From contig NZ_JABSPA010000003.1 of assembly GCF_013214175.1 (NCBI RefSeq), forward strand, positions 496,001-560,000: a DNA stretch of 64,000 nt. The letters run 5' to 3'. This stretch comes from Colwellia sp. Lineage in GTDB: Bacteria; Pseudomonadota; Gammaproteobacteria; Enterobacterales; Alteromonadaceae. Both the position numbers and the translations under genes were made by a program. This document shows, one piece after another, positions 53,543 through 62,791 of the stretch; the first letter of the stretch is position 1; every line of letters starts with the position of its first letter. Under the pieces are notes generated by a model, which was not told where the DNA came from, did no database searches, and saw only the letters and a program-made list of their open reading frames with translations.

Positions 53543-54898
53543 ATGGTTGATAGCTTACGTTTAACTGAGCGTTTAAAAAAAAGCCAACAATTTATTCATG
53601 ACTTCAAGGCACCTGTTGCCGGTCGCTTAGTACGTGTTGTTGGTTTAACGCTAGAAGCGGTTGGCGTAAAAGCACATGTTGGTAGCCAATGTTTGGTTGA
53701 AACCGCACATGGTGATTTACTTGCTGAGGTGGTTGGTTTTGCACAAGATATTACCTATCTAATGCCAGAAGAAAGTCTTCGTGGTGTTATGCCAGGCGCG
53801 CGTGTATTACCTATTTCCAGTAAATTCAAGGTACCTTTATCTATGGATTTACTTGGTCGGGTAATTAACGGTGTCGGCAAACCCCTTGATGGTAAAGGGC
53901 CAATTAAATCAGATGATGATTACCATCATGATAGTAAACCGATGAATCCACTGTCTCGACGAGCCATCACCGAAGTACTTGATGTGGGTGTTCGCTCTAT
54001 TAATAGTTTTATTAGTATTGGTAAAGGTCAACGCATGGGGCTTTTTGCTGGCTCAGGCGTTGGTAAAAGTGTGCTTATGGGCATGATGACTCGCGGCACT
54101 ACGGCTGATGTTGTCGTTGTTGGCTTAGTGGGGGAGCGTGGCCGTGAAGTAAAAGAATTTATCGAAGAAATTTTAGGAGAAGAAGGGCTTAAGCGCGCCG
54201 TTGTCGTCGCTGCTCCAGCAGATAATTCACCGTTAATGCGCTTAAAAGGCTGTGAAACGGCAGTACAAATTAGTGAGTATTTTCGTGATCAAGGTTTAAA
54301 TGTTTTGTTATTACTTGATTCCTTAACGCGCTACGCCCAAGCACAGCGTGAAATAGCCTTAGCGGTAGGTGAGCCTCCAGCAACCAAGGGTTATCCGCCG
54401 TCAGTGTTTTCAAAATTACCGCAATTAGTTGAACGTGCCGGTAATGGCGGCGAAGGACAAGGTTCTATCACCGCCTTTTATACGGTATTAACCGAAGGTG
54501 ATGATTTACAAGACCCTATTGCTGATGCAGCGCGTGCTATTTTAGATGGTCATGTGGTCTTGTCTCGAGAGTTAGCCGATGCAGGACATTACCCAGCGGT
54601 AAATATTGAAGGCTCTATTTCACGGGTTATGCCTGCGGTAACCAGTGATGAACATCAAGAATTGGCAAAGCAGCTAAAACAAATGTATGCCCTTTATCAG
54701 CAAAATAAAGATCTTATCGCTATAGGAGCTTATACCAAAGGTAATGATCCACGCATTGATCAAGCAATCAACGTGCTACCAGTGATTAACTTCTTTTTAC
54801 AGCAAAAGATTAATGAAGTGATCCCCTATGACCAAAGTATTGCTCAGCTACAAGAAATTATTGCTGCAGCTCATGCTCATAATCAACAGAAAGCATAG
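53543..54898 (+). CDS. fliI: Flagellum-specific ATPase FliI
   Basis: F1-beta-like ATPase of 451 aa. The Walker A loop is FAGSGVGKSVLMG near residue 175. Walker B is VLLLLDSLTRYAQAQREIAL, and the export-ATPase signature GYPPSVFSKLPQLVERAGNG follows. It powers or speeds delivery of export substrates with FliH and FliJ. Confidence 0.97.
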   Translation: MVDSLRLTERLKKSQQFIHDFKAPVAGRLVRVVGLTLEAVGVKAHVGSQCLVETAHGDLLAEVVGFAQDITYLMPEESLRGVMPGARVLPISSKFKVPLSMDLLGRVINGVGKPLDGKGPIKSDDDYHHDSKPMNPLSRRAITEVLDVGVRSINSFISIGKGQRMGLFAGSGVGKSVLMGMMTRGTTADVVVVGLVGERGREVKEFIEEILGEEGLKRAVVVAAPADNSPLMRLKGCETAVQISEYFRDQGLNVLLLLDSLTRYAQAQREIALAVGEPPATKGYPPSVFSKLPQLVERAGNGGEGQGSITAFYTVLTEGDDLQDPIADAARAILDGHVVLSRELADAGHYPAVNIEGSISRVMPAVTSDEHQELAKQLKQMYALYQQNKDLIAIGAYTKGNDPRIDQAINVLPVINFFLQQKINEVIPYDQSIAQLQEIIAAAHAHNQQKA

Positions 54899-54970
54899 GC
54901 TTAGGCTTTTATTTAGGTTCTTGATATAAGAGCGTTGGTATAAAAAGCACTGGTTTAAAGAGTAAATTTA

Positions 54971-55414
54971 ATGGCAATGAAGCAACTAAATACCATATTA
55001 AAGTTTGAAAAAGACAATGAGCAACGCTGTGCCGATCAGTTAAAAGTTGCTGAAAATGAGTATCAACAAAATATTACCCGCTTACAAGGCGTGGCAGACT
55101 ACCGCTTAGAGTATATGAAGCGATTAAGTCAACGCGCAGAGCAAGGCTTAGACAGCGCTACTTACAGTCATTACCATGCCTTTATCGCTAAACTTGATAC
55201 CGCTTCAGCGCAAGTAGAAATAGCGATGAATCAAGCAAAAGCATTAGTTGTTCAAAGTAAAAGTATTTGGCTTAAACAAAGGCAAAAAGTGAAAGCAGTT
55301 GAGCTATTACGTGATAAGCGTTTACAAAAACTGGCAGTAGCAGCAGACCGAGCAGAACAGAAGATGTTTGACGAAATCGCCACTCAGCAATTTTTACGCC
55401 GCCCCAAGCGTTAG
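54971..55414 (+). CDS. fliJ: Flagellar export protein FliJ
   Basis: All-helical coiled-coil protein of 147 aa (LNTILKFEKDNEQRCADQLK; RLQGVADYRLEYMKRLSQRA; AVAADRAEQKMFDEIATQQF), ending with a basic RRPKR. It is the central stalk of the FliI ring and an escort for export chaperones. Family identity is supported by its place between fliI and fliK. Confidence 0.93.
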   Translation: MAMKQLNTILKFEKDNEQRCADQLKVAENEYQQNITRLQGVADYRLEYMKRLSQRAEQGLDSATYSHYHAFIAKLDTASAQVEIAMNQAKALVVQSKSIWLKQRQKVKAVELLRDKRLQKLAVAADRAEQKMFDEIATQQFLRRPKR

Positions 55415-55610
55415 TTATTTTGCTAAATGCTAAGTTTTAAATTGAGTTATTGGAATGATTATTGCTGTACTTAACTTATACATAGCTAGTAAAGCACTAA
55501 AAAATAACTAGCAAAGAGCTTATATAGCATTTAGATGAGCGTTTTCAGGCGAGAGTTTTCAGTAATACGCCGGATGAATTTTATTATTTTAGCTAATTTC
55601 GACAATTGGA

Positions 55611-57701
55611 ATGACTATGCAACCAGCAAGTGTTTTACCTGTTTTTGTATCACAAGATACTGATTTAAAAACTAAAGGCTCTTCTACTTCAACAGAAAGT
55701 CGAGATAAAGAGGCTGAGTTTTCTCGTTTGGTTGAACAACATGTCAGTGATGAAAGTAAAGTAACAACTGACCGGGAGTCGCAAAGAAAAGCAGCATTAT
55801 CTTCGGCAACGAATGGTAATGCTATTGCCGCTGACGGCAAAAATGACACCGATGAAGTCAATAGCCGCCAAGAAAGTGACTCTGCGGCACAAAGTACTGC
55901 TAATGGAAGTAATGGCAATACTAATCAAGACAGTGCCAATTTAGACAATACTGAGCAGTCACCGGCAACTAACCCATTGGCGAAAGATGCTGAGAACAAT
56001 GAAGATAATTCAGGCAACAATAAAGCATTAACTGAATCTGAGCAGTTTATTGCGCTACTTTATAATAGCGATCAAACGTTAACTAATGCCGCGGACAAAT
56101 CAAACAAGAGTGAGCAGGCTAATAGCAAACAAATTAACCCTGCCATTAATGGTACCGCCGACATTACTGATGTTAAGAATCAAAGTGAAAAAACTAGCCT
56201 AGACGCTGATGAGCAATCTAGTGAGCATAAACTTAAAGCTTTTTCAAAAGAAGACTTACTCGCCAGAGCTCAGTTAAAAGAGGGGGCTTTAGCGCTGCAA
56301 CCTAGCGATAAAGTGTTAAAAGATTACCAACAATTGTTACAGTCACAGCAAAGCACTATTAAAAGCCAAAGTATCACTAGCGAGCAGTTAATGAATGCGC
56401 AATTAACTGCCGCACAGCTGAAAAACAATAAAGTAACCGATTTAGCGGCGAGCGTTGCCGTAGCCAGTAAAGGCCAACTTTCTGAGCAGGTAGACTCAGG
56501 TCTATACCAATTGCCCGTTGAACCTATTGTCAAAGGAAAGTTGACCGCTGGAGATGAGTTGCTTTTGGCTAAAGAGGCATTAGTGAAAGAATCTGCAGCT
56601 AAAACTAAAGCGGCCATAAGTGAAAGTAATGCCAGTTCAGCAGCTAAACCTTCAGGTGAGAACAGTGTCGAATTGGCAGGTGATGCCGCTGAAGCAAGTG
56701 AACAGGCAACTAAAAACGCTAACAATGCACTTGCAGCAATGACTAATAAGGCGAGTTCTAGTGAGTCTAAATTGGACCAGTCAGCTAATACCATTAATGC
56801 AACGAATGCACAGCTAAGCAAGGTGGATTTAGATAAGGTGATGGCTGAGAGAACTTCTCAAACACTAGTAACTAATGACGTTACGGCGAAAGAGCAGTCT
56901 TTAGATACACAAATAAAACAACCCTCGTTGACCAATGCCCAAGTACAAGCATTACAACAGGCTCAGCAGCAAAGTCAATCAGTAAGCAGTGAACAGCAAG
57001 CCATTGATGATACTAGTGCTGAATATGATGAAGCTATGCTGTTGTCACAAGAAAAACCAGTGGAGCAGGGGGTAAAAGTAACGAGTAAGGTGAGCGACAA
57101 TATTAGCACACGTTCTTTCGCTGAGTCACAAGCACTAACCATGCAAGCGACACAAACTAAACAAGGCAATGATGCCTATATTGAGCATCAAGCGTCCGAA
57201 GTACTTAGTCATAGCGTTGCTAGCGATACTGTGCAAATTCAAAAAAATAATGTGCAACTTCAGCAAGAAACCATAGCCATTTTTAGAAAAGACTTTGCCG
57301 ATGCAGTCAAAGACAAAGTTATGCTGATGATTAACCAGAAGCTACAGCAATTTGATATCACTCTGGATCCACCTGAATTTGGCAATATGCAAGTGCGTGT
57401 TAATTTACAAGGTGAGCAAGCAAGCGTTAATTTTGTAGTGCAAAACCAACAAGCCAAAGACGCATTAGAGCAGAACATGTCTAAATTAAGGGATATGCTG
57501 GCGGAGCAGGGCGTTGATGTCGGCGAAGCTAATGTTGAGCAACAAAATCAGCAGCAAAACAATGATGAACATAATGCAAACTCTGCTAATGACAGAGCAT
57601 CATTATCAACAAGCCAAGATGAAGGTGATGATACGGTAGAACACGCTTTATCGGCTAAGTTGTTTGATTCTTCTGCAACTGGCGTAGATTACTATGCTTA
57701 A
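55611..57701 (+). CDS. fliK: Flagellar hook-length control protein FliK
   Basis: Protein of 696 aa, well above the 400 of enteric FliK. The first 550 residues are a disordered ruler rich in Ser, Asn, Gln, Lys and Ala. The conserved C-terminal export-switch domain holds LDPPEFGNMQVRVNLQGEQA, then SVNFVVQNQQAKDALEQNMS and KLRDMLAEQGVDVGEANVEQ. It measures the hook and switches FlhB to late substrates; the longer ruler would be compatible with a longer hook. The start is either ATG 55611 or 55617. A 196-bp spacer precedes it. Confidence 0.93.
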   Translation: MTMQPASVLPVFVSQDTDLKTKGSSTSTESRDKEAEFSRLVEQHVSDESKVTTDRESQRKAALSSATNGNAIAADGKNDTDEVNSRQESDSAAQSTANGSNGNTNQDSANLDNTEQSPATNPLAKDAENNEDNSGNNKALTESEQFIALLYNSDQTLTNAADKSNKSEQANSKQINPAINGTADITDVKNQSEKTSLDADEQSSEHKLKAFSKEDLLARAQLKEGALALQPSDKVLKDYQQLLQSQQSTIKSQSITSEQLMNAQLTAAQLKNNKVTDLAASVAVASKGQLSEQVDSGLYQLPVEPIVKGKLTAGDELLLAKEALVKESAAKTKAAISESNASSAAKPSGENSVELAGDAAEASEQATKNANNALAAMTNKASSSESKLDQSANTINATNAQLSKVDLDKVMAERTSQTLVTNDVTAKEQSLDTQIKQPSLTNAQVQALQQAQQQSQSVSSEQQAIDDTSAEYDEAMLLSQEKPVEQGVKVTSKVSDNISTRSFAESQALTMQATQTKQGNDAYIEHQASEVLSHSVASDTVQIQKNNVQLQQETIAIFRKDFADAVKDKVMLMINQKLQQFDITLDPPEFGNMQVRVNLQGEQASVNFVVQNQQAKDALEQNMSKLRDMLAEQGVDVGEANVEQQNQQQNNDEHNANSANDRASLSTSQDEGDDTVEHALSAKLFDSSATGVDYYA

Positions 57702-57839
57702 TTGGCTAAAATGAAGTTAAGTTGATGAAAACACATTGGCTCAAAGAGTATTCAAGGATATAGTCTAACAATAAATACTATGTCATTAATTAGTCACTAT
57801 TATTTTGACTTTTTATGGCGATAAATTTAAAGGATTCTC

Positions 57840-58400
57840 ATGGCAGACGAAAACGAAAATGGTAAAGACGGCGAGTTAGAGCTAGATAACTCAGGGAAAA
57901 AGAAAAAAATGATGATTATCATCATTGCGGTTGTTGTTTTGCTCGGCGGTGGTGGTGCAGGTTACTTCTTCTTCATGGGCGATAGCGGTACAACTACCAG
58001 TCAAGCAGATATCGATGCGGCATTAGATAGTGATAGCGGCGAAGCTGCAGTAGCTGAAGCTGATTCAAGCGCACAATTGGGCTCTGCTTTATATGTGCCA
58101 ATGCCTAGACCGTTTCGCTTTAATGTACCCGGTGCTGCCCGTGACCGTTTTGTTGAAATACGGGTGCAATTGTTGGTTCGTGGTGGCGATAATGAAGAGA
58201 AAGCAAAAATGCATATTCCGCTAATTGAAAGTACTTTACTGGGGATTTTCTCTCAAGCTAACGCCGATGATTTGGCAACCAGTGCGGGGAAGATTTCCTT
58301 AAAACAGCAGTCGTTAGCGGCTGTTCAGAAAATAATGACAGATGTAGAAGGTGATAAAACTGTAGAAAAGGTACTTTTTACTGGTTTTGTCATGCAATAA
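57840..58400 (+). CDS. fliL: Flagellar basal body protein FliL
   Basis: Protein of 186 aa: a short charged N-terminus ending in KKKK, one membrane helix (MMIIIIAVVVLLGGGGAGYF, residues 25-46), an acidic linker, then the periplasmic FliL domain (VPMPRPFRFNVPGAARDRFV; ESTLLGIFSQANADDLATSA). It surrounds and stabilises the stator units. Confidence 0.95.
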   Translation: MADENENGKDGELELDNSGKKKKMMIIIIAVVVLLGGGGAGYFFFMGDSGTTTSQADIDAALDSDSGEAAVAEADSSAQLGSALYVPMPRPFRFNVPGAARDRFVEIRVQLLVRGGDNEEKAKMHIPLIESTLLGIFSQANADDLATSAGKISLKQQSLAAVQKIMTDVEGDKTVEKVLFTGFVMQ

Positions 58401-58423
58401 CTAGCAGAGCATAGCCGCAATAA

Positions 58424-58476
58424 GTTAGCAGTAAAAGTTAATAGCACAGGTTGACAGTAGAAGTTAACAGCAAAAG
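58424..58476. repeat. 26-bp imperfect tandem repeat in the fliL-fliM gap
   Basis: Two units begin GTTAGCAGTAAAAGTTAA and GTTGACAGTAGAAGTTAA, differing by a few bases, followed by further decayed AGCA/AAGTTAAC copies. Confidence 0.75.
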
Positions 58477-58560
58477 ATAACGTTAAATCAATCATCAATA
58501 TAAGAGTTAAATTAACACTTATCTTGATGTTTTTATTGATAATTAAGAAGAGACTATCGA

Positions 58561-59625
58561 GTGAGTGATTTATTATCCCAAGACGAGATTGATGCCTTAT
58601 TACATGGTGTTGATGATGTTGAAGACGAAGAGGAAGTTGAGGATGTCGTTCAATCTAAAGACGGCACCTCTGATTATGACTTCTCTTCACAGGATCGTAT
58701 TGTTCGTGGCCGGATGCCAACCTTGGAAATGGTCAACGAACGCTTTGCTCGCCATATGCGTATTAGCTTATTTAATATGATGCGCCGTACAGCTGAAGTC
58801 TCTATTAATGGTATACAGATGATTAAGTTTGGTGAGTACATACATACCTTGTTTGTCCCCACTAGTCTGAATATGGTACGTTTCCGTCCATTAAAAGGCA
58901 CCGCATTAATCACAATGGAAGCTCGCTTAGTTTTTATTCTAGTCGATAATTTTTTTGGTGGTGATGGTCGCTATCATGCAAAAATAGAGGGTCGAGAATT
59001 CACCCCGACAGAGCGCCGTATTATTCAAATGCTATTAAAGCTGATTTTTGAAGATTACAAAGAAGCTTGGTCGCCGGTAATGGATGTTTCGTTTGAGTAT
59101 TTAGATTCAGAAGTTAATCCATCGATGGCAAATATTGTAAGCCCAACAGAAGTGGTGGTCATCAGCTCTTTTCACATTGAGTTAGACGGTGGTGGTGGTG
59201 ATTTCCATATTGCTTTGCCTTATTCAATGCTCGAGCCCATTCGTGAGTTACTTGATGCCGGTGTGCAAAGTGATAAAGAAGACACCGATATGCGTTGGTC
59301 AAAGGCGCTGCGTGATGAGATTATGGATGTGCCCGTAGCCATTAATACTAAATTTATCGAGGTTGACATTCCTTTAAGTCAACTTATGGAATTGCAAGCC
59401 GGTGATATTATCCCCATTGAAATGCCTGAACACATTACCGTGCTGATTGAAGACTTACCTACTTTCAGGGCTAAACTAGGGCGTAGTCGAGATAAGATTG
59501 CCTTGAAAATAGAATCGAAAATTAAGCGACCAGAGTCGGTTAAATCTGAATTAACCATTTTAACTAAAGGTGGAAAACGCCTTGATAGTGATGCAGAGCT
59601 TCATCTGCTAGAAGATGACTTATAA
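58561..59625 (+). CDS. fliM: Flagellar motor switch protein FliM
   Basis: Protein of 354 aa. The CheY-binding N-terminal motif is LLSQDEIDALLHGV. The middle CheC-like domain (LEMVNERFARHMRISLFNMM; LEARLVFILVDNFFGGDGRY-type text) and the C-terminal SpoA domain (LMELQAGDIIPIEMPEHITV) are complete. It uses GTG at 58561 after AAGAAGAGA. It forms most of the C ring and receives phosphorylated CheY. Confidence 0.96.
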   Translation: MSDLLSQDEIDALLHGVDDVEDEEEVEDVVQSKDGTSDYDFSSQDRIVRGRMPTLEMVNERFARHMRISLFNMMRRTAEVSINGIQMIKFGEYIHTLFVPTSLNMVRFRPLKGTALITMEARLVFILVDNFFGGDGRYHAKIEGREFTPTERRIIQMLLKLIFEDYKEAWSPVMDVSFEYLDSEVNPSMANIVSPTEVVVISSFHIELDGGGGDFHIALPYSMLEPIRELLDAGVQSDKEDTDMRWSKALRDEIMDVPVAINTKFIEVDIPLSQLMELQAGDIIPIEMPEHITVLIEDLPTFRAKLGRSRDKIALKIESKIKRPESVKSELTILTKGGKRLDSDAELHLLEDDL

Positions 59626-59687
59626 GCTATTTCGGCACAAAATAAGTCGACCTATTTGAACAGAATTTATAAATTGAGGCCAGCGGT

Positions 59688-60092
59688 ATGAGTAAAGATA
59701 AAGACGAAGATTTAAGTATGTGGGATGAGGCGCTAGATGAACAAGCCGAAGCCAGAGAGGCCGGTGAAGGTGCGGAAACGGTTGAGCTTGAAGAGCTAAC
59801 GGAGGATGACGCGCCTATAACAGGTGCAGAAAAGCGTAAGCTTGATGCTATTTTAGATATTCCAGTGACTATTTCTATGGAAGTAGGCCGAAGTAATATT
59901 AGCATTCGAAACTTATTACAATTGAATCAAGGCTCTGTAGTTGAATTGGATAGAGTTGCTGGTGAGTCACTTGATGTCTTAGTTAATGGCACCTTGATTG
60001 CTCACGGTGAAGTGGTAGTGGTGAATGATAAGTTTGGTATTCGCTTAACAGATGTGATTAGCCAAGTTGAACGTATTAAAAAGTTAAAATAG
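59688..60092 (+). CDS. fliN: Flagellar motor switch protein FliN
   Basis: Protein of 134 aa: an acidic N-terminal 45 residues (MSKDKDEDLSMWDEALDEQA), then the SpoA domain (ILDIPVTISMEVGRSNISIR, LLQLNQGSVVELDRVAGESL, VNDKFGIRLTDVISQVERIK). It completes the lower C ring and binds FliH. Confidence 0.96.
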   Translation: MSKDKDEDLSMWDEALDEQAEAREAGEGAETVELEELTEDDAPITGAEKRKLDAILDIPVTISMEVGRSNISIRNLLQLNQGSVVELDRVAGESLDVLVNGTLIAHGEVVVVNDKFGIRLTDVISQVERIKKLK

Positions 60093-60147
60093 ATAAAGCT
60101 ATTAAAGCTTATAAAGTTACTCTGACATGAACAAAGATATTTAATCT

Positions 60148-60756
60148 ATGATAATAAAAATAATGCGTGTTTTTTTGGCTATTAGTTGTTATTCACTATC
60201 GTTGCTGGCGCTGGCGCAAGAGAGTACTATCAATAGCACTGTTGATAGTACTATTGATAGTCTTGTCACTGAAAACCCCTCTGCTAAAAAAGCAGTAATT
60301 GCAGAGGTGGCTGGCCATGACAGCATAGTTGATAAAGACAAGGCTAATGAAATCATGGCCGATGATGGTTTGAATGCAGCAGTATCTTTAGATGGCAGGG
60401 CGGTCAATAACACTCCTGAGGTTGGCAAACATGTGATGTCTAACATGAATGCTGGCAGTATGATTTTATCTTTGTTGATGGTTTTGGCGTTAATCATTAT
60501 CTGTGCCTTTGTACTCAAGCGTTTTAATATTTCCCAGCAAGGCATTAGCCAGCTTAAAGTCATCACCAGTCTGTCCTTAGGTACTAAAGAGCGATTGATG
60601 GTGGTGCAAGTAGGTGAGCAACAATTACTGCTTGGGGTAACAGCTCAACAAATCACCTTATTGGAAACGTTAGCTGAGCCACTAACTAAGCAAGGTATTA
60701 ATACTGCAGCTTTGCCAAAAAATATATTATCTTTTTTATCCGCTAAAAAGTCGTAG
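60148..60756 (+). CDS. fliO: Flagellar export protein FliO
   Basis: Protein of 202 aa with a signal-like N-terminus (IIKIMRVFLAISCYSLSLLA), a periplasmic polar stretch including a Ser/Thr/Asp/Ile repeat (INSTVDSTIDSL), a membrane helix at about 110-132 (SMILSLLMVLALIIICAFVL) and a cytoplasmic FliO domain (SLGTKERLMVVQVGEQQLLL). It helps FliP assemble in the export gate. ATG 60148 or 60163 are both possible. Confidence 0.9.
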   Translation: MIIKIMRVFLAISCYSLSLLALAQESTINSTVDSTIDSLVTENPSAKKAVIAEVAGHDSIVDKDKANEIMADDGLNAAVSLDGRAVNNTPEVGKHVMSNMNAGSMILSLLMVLALIIICAFVLKRFNISQQGISQLKVITSLSLGTKERLMVVQVGEQQLLLGVTAQQITLLETLAEPLTKQGINTAALPKNILSFLSAKKS

Positions 60757-60843
60757 TGGCTATTGTTTTAAAAGTTAGATTACCATCATATTATTAAAAT
60801 TTGCCTTTAAGTAGGCGTAAAAATTTAGGATATTCAGGGAACC

Positions 60844-61602
60844 ATGAAAAGAATTTCGTTATTCATCATCATAGCTTTATCCTTACTCACTGTGAGTTTT
60901 GGCGCATTTGCCGAAGATTTATCATTGTCAGCATTAACACTCACCACGAACCCCGATGGCTCGCAGGAGTATTCGGTAAATTTACAAATACTCATTTTTA
61001 TGACCGCGCTAAGCTTTATTCCTGCCGCTGTTATAATGATGACGTCATTTACCCGCATCGTGGTGATTATGGCTATTTTACGACAAGCTTTTGGTCTTCA
61101 GCAAACACCGTCGAATCAAGTCATTATCGGCTTAACGCTTTTTATGACGCTGTTCATCATGACGCCAGTCTATAATCAAATAGATAGAACGGCCATTCAG
61201 CCCTATATAGCAGAGCAGTTAACCTCTAGTGAAGCTATCAACCTTGGCAAGATACCGTTGCGTGCTTTTATGTTGGAGCAAACTCGTATTAAAGATCTTG
61301 ATACCTTAGCCGGTATGGCTGGTATTGAAGCGGTAGACAATCCAACTGATTTACCTATGACGGTAATCATTCCTGCTTTTATAATCAGTGAATTAAAAAC
61401 CGCTTTTCAAATTGGTTTTATATTATTTATTCCTTTTTTAATCATTGATTTAGTTGTCGCCAGTATTTTGATGGCAATGGGTATGATGATGCTGTCACCG
61501 ATGATTGTCTCTTTACCTTTTAAACTGATGTTATTTGTTTTGGTTGATGGTTGGAACTTAGTGATTGGTACTATCGCAACCAGCTATGGTATGGGACGTT
61601 AG
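60844..61602 (+). CDS. fliP: Flagellar export gate protein FliP
   Basis: Protein of 252 aa with a cleavable signal peptide ([20 protein letters not shown]) and four membrane helices. Family signatures are [40 protein letters not shown] and [20 protein letters not shown]. Five copies form the core of the FliPQR gate. AGGGAAC lies directly before the ATG, so the ribosome site is slightly close. Confidence 0.97.
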   Translation: MKRISLFIIIALSLLTVSFGAFAEDLSLSALTLTTNPDGSQEYSVNLQILIFMTALSFIPAAVIMMTSFTRIVVIMAILRQAFGLQQTPSNQVIIGLTLFMTLFIMTPVYNQIDRTAIQPYIAEQLTSSEAINLGKIPLRAFMLEQTRIKDLDTLAGMAGIEAVDNPTDLPMTVIIPAFIISELKTAFQIGFILFIPFLIIDLVVASILMAMGMMMLSPMIVSLPFKLMLFVLVDGWNLVIGTIATSYGMGR

Positions 61603-61677
61603 TGACACCGCTAAGCTATTTCTGCTGCAATAGTGATTCACTACATTTAATAAATAGGGTAGACAAGAGAGTAGCTT

Positions 61678-61947
61678 ATGGGACCTGAAATCTATGTAGA
61701 TATACTCGGTGATGCATTATTACTCGTTATCATACTAGTAAGTGCTATCATCTTGCCCAGTCTTGCGGTGGGGTTAATGGTTGCTGTTTTTCAAGCGGCT
61801 ACTTCAATTAATGAGCAGACCTTAAGTTTTTTACCGCGATTAATTGTCACCTTACTTTCTTTGATTATTGGTGGGCATTGGCTATTACAAAAAATTATGG
61901 ACTATACCATTCGCCTTATTGCTAGTATTCCCAGTGTTATTATCTAA
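61678..61947 (+). CDS. fliQ: Flagellar export gate protein FliQ
   Basis: Protein of 89 aa with two membrane hairpins (DALLLVIILVSAIILPSLAV; LPRLIVTLLSLIIGGHWLLQ) and the conserved GLMVAVFQAATSINEQTLSF loop. Confidence 0.96.
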   Translation: MGPEIYVDILGDALLLVIILVSAIILPSLAVGLMVAVFQAATSINEQTLSFLPRLIVTLLSLIIGGHWLLQKIMDYTIRLIASIPSVII

Positions 61948-62008
61948 TGGTTAGCTTTGTATCACCTCTAATTATGGTCGTTAACACAACCTTTAGCGGA
62001 CTCTAGAC

Positions 62009-62791
62009 ATGGAATTTACTGAGACCATTATTAACCAATTTATGGCAGACCTTATTTTGCCATTTAGCCGTGTCTCTGCCTTGATTATGACCATGATAGG
62101 TTTTAGCTCTAAAACCATTCCTGGGCGAGTAAAACTCTTTTTATCCTTAGCCATTACCGTCGCTATCATGCCTGCCATCCCACCTGTTAAAGTGATTGAT
62201 TTAATGTCACTCACTACTGCTATATTACTGGGGCAACAGATGATTATCGGTATTATGCTTGGCTTTGTCACCATCATGGTAGTCAATACCTTTACCTTGG
62301 CCGGGCAAATTATTGCTATGCAGTCTGGTCTTGGTTTCGCTTCATTAATTGATCCCGCTAGTGGTATGAATGTCCCTGCCATTGGGCAATTCTTTTTAAT
62401 ATTATCCTCACTGCTATTTTGGGCAATGGACGGACATCTGGCTTATTTACACTTCATTGTCGCTAGTTTTGAAACCTTACCGATTCCCACCGAACATCTA
62501 TCTAGCATCAAATATAGAGAAGTCGTTGAGTGGGGCGGTTGGATGTTTGCTACTGCGCTCTCTCTTGCTATAGCACCGGTAACTGCGATGTTATTGATAA
62601 ATTTCTCTTTTGGTATAATGACCAGAGCCGCGCCACAATTGAACATCTTTGCTATTGGTTTTCCTATCACTATGATGGCAGGTTTACTTATTATGTGGCT
62701 AACCTTTGGTAATTTCTTTACTCATTTTGAAATACAGTGGCAACGCGCACTGGATTTTAGCTGCTACCTTATTGACTGTCAGGCAAGATAA
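62009..62791 (+). CDS. fliR: Flagellar export gate protein FliR
   Basis: Protein of 260 aa with about six membrane helices and FliR family text (FSRVSALIMTMIGFSSKTIP; GQIIAMQSGLGFASLIDPAS; RAAPQLNIFAIGFPITMMAG). Its TAA is followed at once by the flhB ATG (62789-62794), so the two are likely co-translated. Confidence 0.96.
   Translation: MEFTETIINQFMADLILPFSRVSALIMTMIGFSSKTIPGRVKLFLSLAITVAIMPAIPPVKVIDLMSLTTAILLGQQMIIGIMLGFVTIMVVNTFTLAGQIIAMQSGLGFASLIDPASGMNVPAIGQFFLILSSLLFWAMDGHLAYLHFIVASFETLPIPTEHLSSIKYREVVEWGGWMFATALSLAIAPVTAMLLINFSFGIMTRAAPQLNIFAIGFPITMMAGLLIMWLTFGNFFTHFEIQWQRALDFSCYLIDCQAR

Noticed and set aside
60801..61175. Plus-strand frame of 124 codons overlapping fliP
   Set aside because: It lies in another frame of fliP, whose product has full family motifs and a signal peptide.
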